Part shown: piece by piece, positions 59,362 to 64,000 of the stretch
Position numbering within the stretch: position 1 is the first letter of the stretch
Layout of the letters: each line of letters starts with the position of its first letter
NCBI RefSeq assembly: GCF_003672135.1
Contig: NC_039517.1
Coordinates: 11,494,601-11,558,600, forward strand
DNA from: Ooceraea biroi
Taxonomy: Eukaryota > Arthropoda > Insecta > Hymenoptera > Formicidae
Reading direction: 5' to 3'
DNA length: 64,000 nucleotides
Translations under genes and position numbers: made by a program
Notes under the pieces: generated by a model
Seen by the model: only the letters and a program-made list of their open reading frames with translations
Databases searched by the model: none
What the model was told of the DNA's origin: nothing

Positions 59362-60647
59362 TTAGGTTGTTCATTAAGTTCTGTGGTTTTTTTGCCCTAA
59401 ATTAAAACATAAATCTATTGTACTTACACATTTATTCAATCTAGAATGTATTGTCCATCTTGATCGACCACCTTCTGCCAACGTTTTGGAAGGGGCATAA
59501 TGCCGCGTTTGTAGAAGTCGCGCGACTTCTGCGCGAAAAGTCCTTCAAGTACGTTTGAATATCGTCTACTGAATTAAAGCGCTACCCGTCGAGATTGTTT
59601 TGGAGTGACCGGAACAGATGGTAATCCGACGGCGCAAGGTCTGGGGAGTACGGTGGGTGCTGCATGACTTCCCAGCCAAAGCACTAGAACTTCTTCTTGG
59701 TCACCAAAGCAGTGTGTGGTTTGGCGTTGTCGTGGTGGAAGACAACGCCCTTCCTGTTCGCCAATTCCGGCCGCTTCTCCGCCACTGCCTGCTTCAATTT
59801 TTCCAACTGAGCGCAATGCTTCTCGGCGTCGATGGTCTGACCGCGCGGAAGCAGCTCGAAGTACAGGACGCCTCGCCAATCCCACCACACACTCAGCATC
59901 ACTTTCTTCGGATGCAAATCCGCTTTGGCAACCGATTGTGACGACTCACCCGGACCGTACCATGACCGCTTGCGTCGAATGTTGTTATATACCACCCATT
60001 TTTCATCTCCCGTGACCACCCGTTTGAGAAAGGCCTCCAGCGAGTTCCATTTCAGCAGGGATTCACAGATCATGACGCGGTCCAAAATGTTCTTTTCGGT
60101 GAACTCGTGAGGGACCCAAACATCTGCTTTTTTTCGATATCCCAAGCCGTTTCAATCGCTGCGTAACCGTTGTATGGGCGATGTCGAAGCGCTCCGCGAT
60201 CTCCTGCGTTGTCAGGTGTCGGTCTGCTTTGATTGCGGCCACGATTTGGTCGTCGTCAGTGGTGGATGGACGACCGGAGCGAGCAGCATCGGAGACGTTC
60301 ACATCTCCGGAACGAAAGCGCGCAAACCAACGCTGACAAGTGTCAGAGCTTATGGCCGAGTCCCCGTACACGCCACATATCTCACGTTGTGCGTCCGTCG
60401 CTTTTACTCCTTTGCGGAAGAAAAATAGCAAAATGTGCCGAAAATGCACCTTGTGATCCTCCATTTTCAATGAATAGCGCGTACACACAACACGTCAAAA
60501 CACAACAAAGACTCTGGCGAAATGTCAAGCGTTGTCTAACCTGTCACGGAGTATGCGGCAATCCGCGGTTCAGGCGATGCATGCTATCTTTTTCAATGGA
60601 CAAACACTATCTATCGAGAAAACCGCAGAACTTAATGAACAACCTAA
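59362..60647 (-). mobile_element. Mariner element T4 (1,286 bp)
   Basis: Flanked by TA (59360-59361, 60648-60649). Terminal repeats are TTAGGTTGTTCATTAAGTTC and inverted GAACTTAATGAACAACCTAA. Size and organisation are those of classic mariner, with a single transposase on the minus strand. Confidence 0.92.
59450..60488 (-). pseudogene. Mariner transposase (D34D type), broken
   Basis: The N-terminal frame (60488-60063) has the two helix-turn-helix regions, with W-F-A-R-F-R-S-G-D and A-R-S-G-R-P-S. A frameshift at about 60140 leads to the frame 60145-59684, with V-T-G-D-E-K-W-V (first Asp) and H-H-D-N-A-K-P-H (second Asp). A TAG at 59684-59686 follows. The same frame then continues into P-P-Y-S-P-D-L-A-P-S-D-Y-H-L-F (third Asp), reaches another TAG at 59582, and has a further indel near 59540. 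Motifs are those of the mariner family; the copy is dead. Confidence 0.9.
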
Positions 60648-61087
60648 TATATCGTTATAGTATAAACGCTTAACGAGTCTTTAGTCCGGAAATATTCGGA
60701 GTAATCATAGCGCGAACCATACTCTTTCATACCGGCTATTCCCGAGTGTCCTGCCTCGATCACTCTCACAGCAAACCATCCTTCCCATGTACCATCGTAC
60801 AGCATCAGAAGTGGGATTCGTGGTCGTGTTAGGTAAAGATACGGTTTCGGTTAACGAGCGCAGCAGTGCGGATTGAAAATTCGCGAGTGTTGCCACGTGG
60901 ATAGGAAAATCAAAGCAGCGTTCCGTGTCGCGTTCTGATTGGTCGAGGGGTGAATGGTCCGAACGAAAAGACAAACAGAGATGGATCGAAACCGTCTTGA
61001 AACGTTAACGTTGGATGAGCTCCGCGAAGACGCTTGAAGATATCGGCTACCTTCTATGGGAGATTCCGGCACACTTATAGATAGTAT
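60648..61087. other. Intergenic, no supported gene
   Basis: No domain or repeat recognised between mariner T4 and the gypsy element. Confidence 0.5.
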
Positions 61088-61219
61088 TGTGGCGACGTGA
61101 TGCCTGCAGAACGGCAAACATGTTGTGCGCCTACAGAACGGCAACACGCCGCACAGACGCCGCCAGCCGCGCGCCCATAAGCCGCCGCGCGGCTCGCTCC
61201 GCAGAACGCCGCTAGGCGC

Positions 61220-62116
61220 ATGCCGCCACTACGCTCTCGCATGCAACAGCGGTTTACTGCGGTATATAAGACCGCGCGGCAAAGCCCAATCATCGCACCC
61301 AGCTTTCTCGAGCCCCGAGATGCTGGGCGTAGGAGATCCGACGCTAGTACGGAACGCAAACCTACACGACCTAGACAGCCGATAGTACATCGCAGGCTAT
61401 CATCCACGGCAGTAGAAGTTCCCACTCCTGACCGTTTTCCTGAAGCTCCGGCCATCGCGGCCATCTCAGTACCTGCGCAGCCAGCGACATCGAAGGTACG
61501 ACGAGCCTTGACACCAAGAGCACCACCAGCAACACCACGAGTGGCTCAGCTCATTTCGCCAAGGGCACTCAAGAGAAGAAGAGCACCGGCCCGAGTGACA
61601 ATCCGATCGTCGGCAGCAAGCCACCAGCCCGCTGCCGCTGTCAAACCGTCACCACCATCATCGCCGGTCCCCGGTTTACAGCCGGTCTTCACCGCTGTTT
61701 CCGCAGCCGCGCCACCGACGCCGACGTCGCCAGTTCCCGGCTCCCAGCCGGTCTTCTCTCTCTCGGACGAAGAGGAGCCACCTCCCAGGGTCCGCACCGA
61801 CCTGCTTCCGTAGAGCCTCAAGGAGCTCACACTCTCGCCTCCTAGGCGAACGAGGCCTCCACGGGAGACCCTGTCGCCGTGGGACATACGCGTCCGTAGA
61901 AGGACGAGTCCGCGACAGAGGCGAGCTTCCGCCACTCCGCCACCGAGGACTACGTCGGACAAAGAGAACGTCCACCAGGGGACCCAGACGAATATCTCCT
62001 GGGTCTCCCTATCAAGCGACGAGTCGTCGTCCCCGGAAAAGGACAAGTGGGGTCCCATGCGGGTTACGCTCACAACGCCCCACATCTCCTATAGAGAGCG
62101 CCTGATCCAGGACTAA
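61220..62116 (+). pseudogene. Pro/Arg-rich frame upstream of the gypsy main promoter (possible LTR-encoded protein)
   Basis: Open from ATG at 61220 to TAA at 62114-62116 (298 codons) except one TAG at 61811-61813. Composition is Pro/Arg/Ala/Ser-rich, with two acidic serine clusters after hydrophobic residues (V-F-S-L-S-D-E-E-E and W-V-S-L-S-S-D-E-S-S-S) that could be phosphorylation-dependent SUMO-interaction or casein-kinase sites. It ends about 95 bp before the TATA box at 62211, so if 61088-62400 is an LTR this frame lies in U3. A TATATAA at 61263 lies inside the frame, after the ATG. No known domain. High G+C can keep frames open by chance, so coding status is uncertain. Confidence 0.4.
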
Positions 62117-62210
62117 CATTCTTCCCGGATCAGGAACGTGGTAACACCACCGCGCCGCAAGGTGCCACTAAACTTCCACAAACACCAGCGCCGCCATCGG
62201 CGCAGCCTCC

Positions 62211-62250
62211 TATAAAGAGAGGCAGCACGACAGCGAGCGACGGCAGTCAG
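62211..62250 (+). promoter_or_regulatory. Gypsy LTR promoter
   Basis: TATAAA at 62211-62216, and TCAG at 62247-62250 as a possible initiator, about 38 bp apart. AATAAA at 62367-62372 is the likely LTR poly(A) signal. Confidence 0.55.
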
Positions 62251-62437
62251 CAGCAGCCGTGCTCCTGACAACTCTGGCTCAGCCCCTCCCCGAGAAACAC
62301 GTCGCAGTTCGTCGCTATAATAGATTTCGCTTCACCTTTAACCATTGTATTTACTCCAAATAATATAATAAAGAATAAGTTATTATATTCCTCTCCTCAT
62401 CTTCTCTCCGAGATCCGTCCAAGTACCCACAAGTATT

Positions 62438-64000
62438 ATGACGCATTTGGAGAGGCGCGGCTTAGCAGAACTTGCGGGCGAGCCGTCGTCCCCGATGATA
62501 ATTCCTGGAGCGGGATCAGCCGCAGCAATCCCGGCTCCGGCTACGAATCTGGAGGCTACGACGGACGTGTTCCAGAGGATGATGGCTGTAATGGAAGGCC
62601 TGATACGGCAGCAGCAGGCAGCGCAGCAAATGCAGCAGCAATAACAATTTGGTCAGATCGTTCGACTGTTGGATGATCGAAGAGATGAGGCTTCGGTGCG
62701 GTTGCCACGTCAGCAACTTGATCCGGCCGTCGCAGGAGAGAACGGCTCTTCATCGAGTTCATCCAATGGCGGAAACACACTGAGACTCGCTGAGAATTTC
62801 GGGACAGGTAACGTAGTTACTCTGTTAGCTCACCAGATCCCCGAATTTGCGGGCATAGATGAAGAAAATTTGCAGCTATGGGTGCAACGTGTCGAAAAGG
62901 TGGCTCAGATACATAGAACGTCGGATGCAGTTACGTTGTTGGCAGTATCGAGTAAGCTGACTAAGTCAGCGAAAAGGTGGTATGATCTCCAGGACGGGTC
63001 AGCAATTGAGTCATGGGTCAACCTACGGAACGAAATCATAAAGATGTTCGACAGGAAAATATCATTCACGGTAGCGATGCAGCGTGTGGAGGCCAGAAAA
63101 TGGAAAACGTTTAAAGAATCGTTTGCCCAGTATGCTCTGGATAAACTGGCGTTGATGAATCCTCTTAAGATTCCGAAGGAGGATCAGATCAACTTACTTA
63201 TTGAAGGTATCGCTAACCATTCTATTAGAGCCGCAGCCCTTTCAGCCGGACCGGAGACGGTGGAGCAGTTCATGGAGAGGATGCGGTGAATAACTGAGGG
63301 CATCGGCATCGAACCTGAAAAGAAAACTTCGTCCGGTAACAAGGGAGACAAGCTCGAACCATCGCCTTGTAAGAACTGTGGACAGAAGGGTCATGCGATG
63401 AAGGACTGCACCAGCGAGGAATATATATGTTTTTACTGCAAGGAGAAAGGCCATATGATATCAAACTGTCCGAAACTGGCGGGGAAAAAACGACCTTCCA
63501 CCTCGAAGTAGCCTTCTGTGGCGACAGTGCAGCTCGAAGCGGCCGACAGCATGCCGAACAATAACGATAAGTTAGAAATTTTCGAGCCGTTAATAAAAGT
63601 AACGTCCATGGATAATTTTAATTGTGATTGGTCGGCGCTCATAGATACGGGTAGTCCCGTTTCATTTATAAAAATTAGTACTTTGGAAAAGGCGAGTAAT
63701 TGGAGTCCGTCAATGATTAAAGCGATTGAAAAAAAGTTTAAAACTTTGAGTAAAGACATGGTTGAGATCGCGGGTTTGGTTCAAGTTAGTATCACTCTTA
63801 ATGTCATGCCGGATCGTGTATTTGATGTTTGCTTCCACGTTTTATCTAGCGAGTCGTTTGAAAATGATTGTCTGATCGGGCGTGATTTTCTCGAGAAACA
63901 AAACTTTACGTTGATTTATCGTCCCATTAAGAAAGATGAGATGGCGGAAGTAGATCTAATCGCTAACGAAATTTTACAGATAGATCTATGTGAGGAAAGA
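62438..64000 (+). pseudogene. Ty3/gypsy Gag-protease, three in-frame stops
   Basis: A single frame runs from ATG 62438 to the window end with stops TAA 62642-62644, TGA 63287-63289 and TAG 63509-63511. In order: a Gln-rich N-terminal region; a gag capsid-like core (L-W-V-Q-R-V-E-K-V and K-R-W-Y-D, about 62870-63280); two CCHC zinc knuckles (C-K-N-C-G-Q-K-G-H-x4-C at about 63370-63410 and C-F-Y-C-K-E-K-G-H-x4-C at about 63430-63470); then retropepsin with L-I-D-T-G-S-P-V-S-F (about 63640-63670) and L-I-G-R-D-F-L (about 63865-63885). Gag and protease share one frame. Gag would package the RNA and protease would mature it. The stops suggest a dead copy unless they are sequence errors. Confidence 0.85.

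Larger units (their letters stand above)
61088..64000 (+). mobile_element. Ty3/gypsy retroelement, 5' part (runs off the window)
   Basis: A putative 5' LTR begins near TGTGGCGACGTGA (61088), with TATAAA at 62211 and AATAAA at 62367, followed by gag-protease from 62438 to the window end. The LTR's 3' edge and primer-binding site are not evident between 62372 and 62437. Boundaries need the 3' LTR, outside this window. The left boundary is provisional. Confidence 0.7.

Overview
This window reads as a transposon-dense, gene-poor stretch of an arthropod genome, most likely an insect. The evidence is the set of Tc1/mariner, piggyBac, Ty1/copia and Ty3/gypsy protein remnants, arthropod-type TATA/TCAGT promoters, long A+T-rich tracts, and two scaffold gaps of exactly 100 N (13092-13191, 32931-33030). 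I see no confident host housekeeping gene. The only host-like candidate is a weak spliced locus at about 10.7-11.6 kb.

Layout: 0.1-6.7 kb is a satellite of about 122-bp units. 6.7-11.7 kb is A+T-rich with fold-back repeats and the weak spliced locus. 11.8-12.1 kb is a copia protease remnant, and 13.6-15.3 kb a broken piggyBac. 15.6-17.9 kb and 19.9-29.0 kb are two related IS630/Tc1/mariner-type elements (T1 and T2). Their inverted repeats carry the same roughly 42-bp subterminal unit: two copies in T1, about 156 plus 11 in T2. 31.1-32.9 kb holds a zinc-finger plus tyrosine-recombinase remnant. 33.0-33.8 kb is a gypsy-like integrase remnant, followed by about 4 kb of unrecognised, decayed sequence.

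38.0-53.6 kb is a nest of insertions that all begin TGT(C/G)ACGTCC and end GGACGT(G/A)ACA. They are called here units A, B, D and E, with fragments D1 and D2; a relative, C, ends at 58450. Units B and D have perfect 4-bp target duplications (CTAC, ACTC). A and B are about 5 kb and apparently non-coding. D (2,002 bp) has its own TATA/initiator, two small genes and a poly(A) signal. E carried a spliced gene that B split; removing B plus one CTAC restores the frame exactly. D and E encode a small cysteine protein with identical spacing (CxxC-x12-C-x18-CxxC-x12-CxxC). D, C and D2 encode another shared small protein. All 3' ends share a hairpin about 110 bp inside the terminus, and D versus E show a compensatory base-pair change in it. 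I read these units as solo LTRs (or LTR-like elements) that themselves encode proteins. This family is the best candidate for an undescribed system.

54.3-60.6 kb holds a fold-back repeat, a purine-rich tract and two further mariner-type elements, one with a long intact transposase frame. 61.1-64.0 kb is the 5' part of a Ty3/gypsy element. It has gag-protease with three in-frame stops and a Pro/Arg-rich frame upstream of its main promoter, which may be another LTR-encoded protein.
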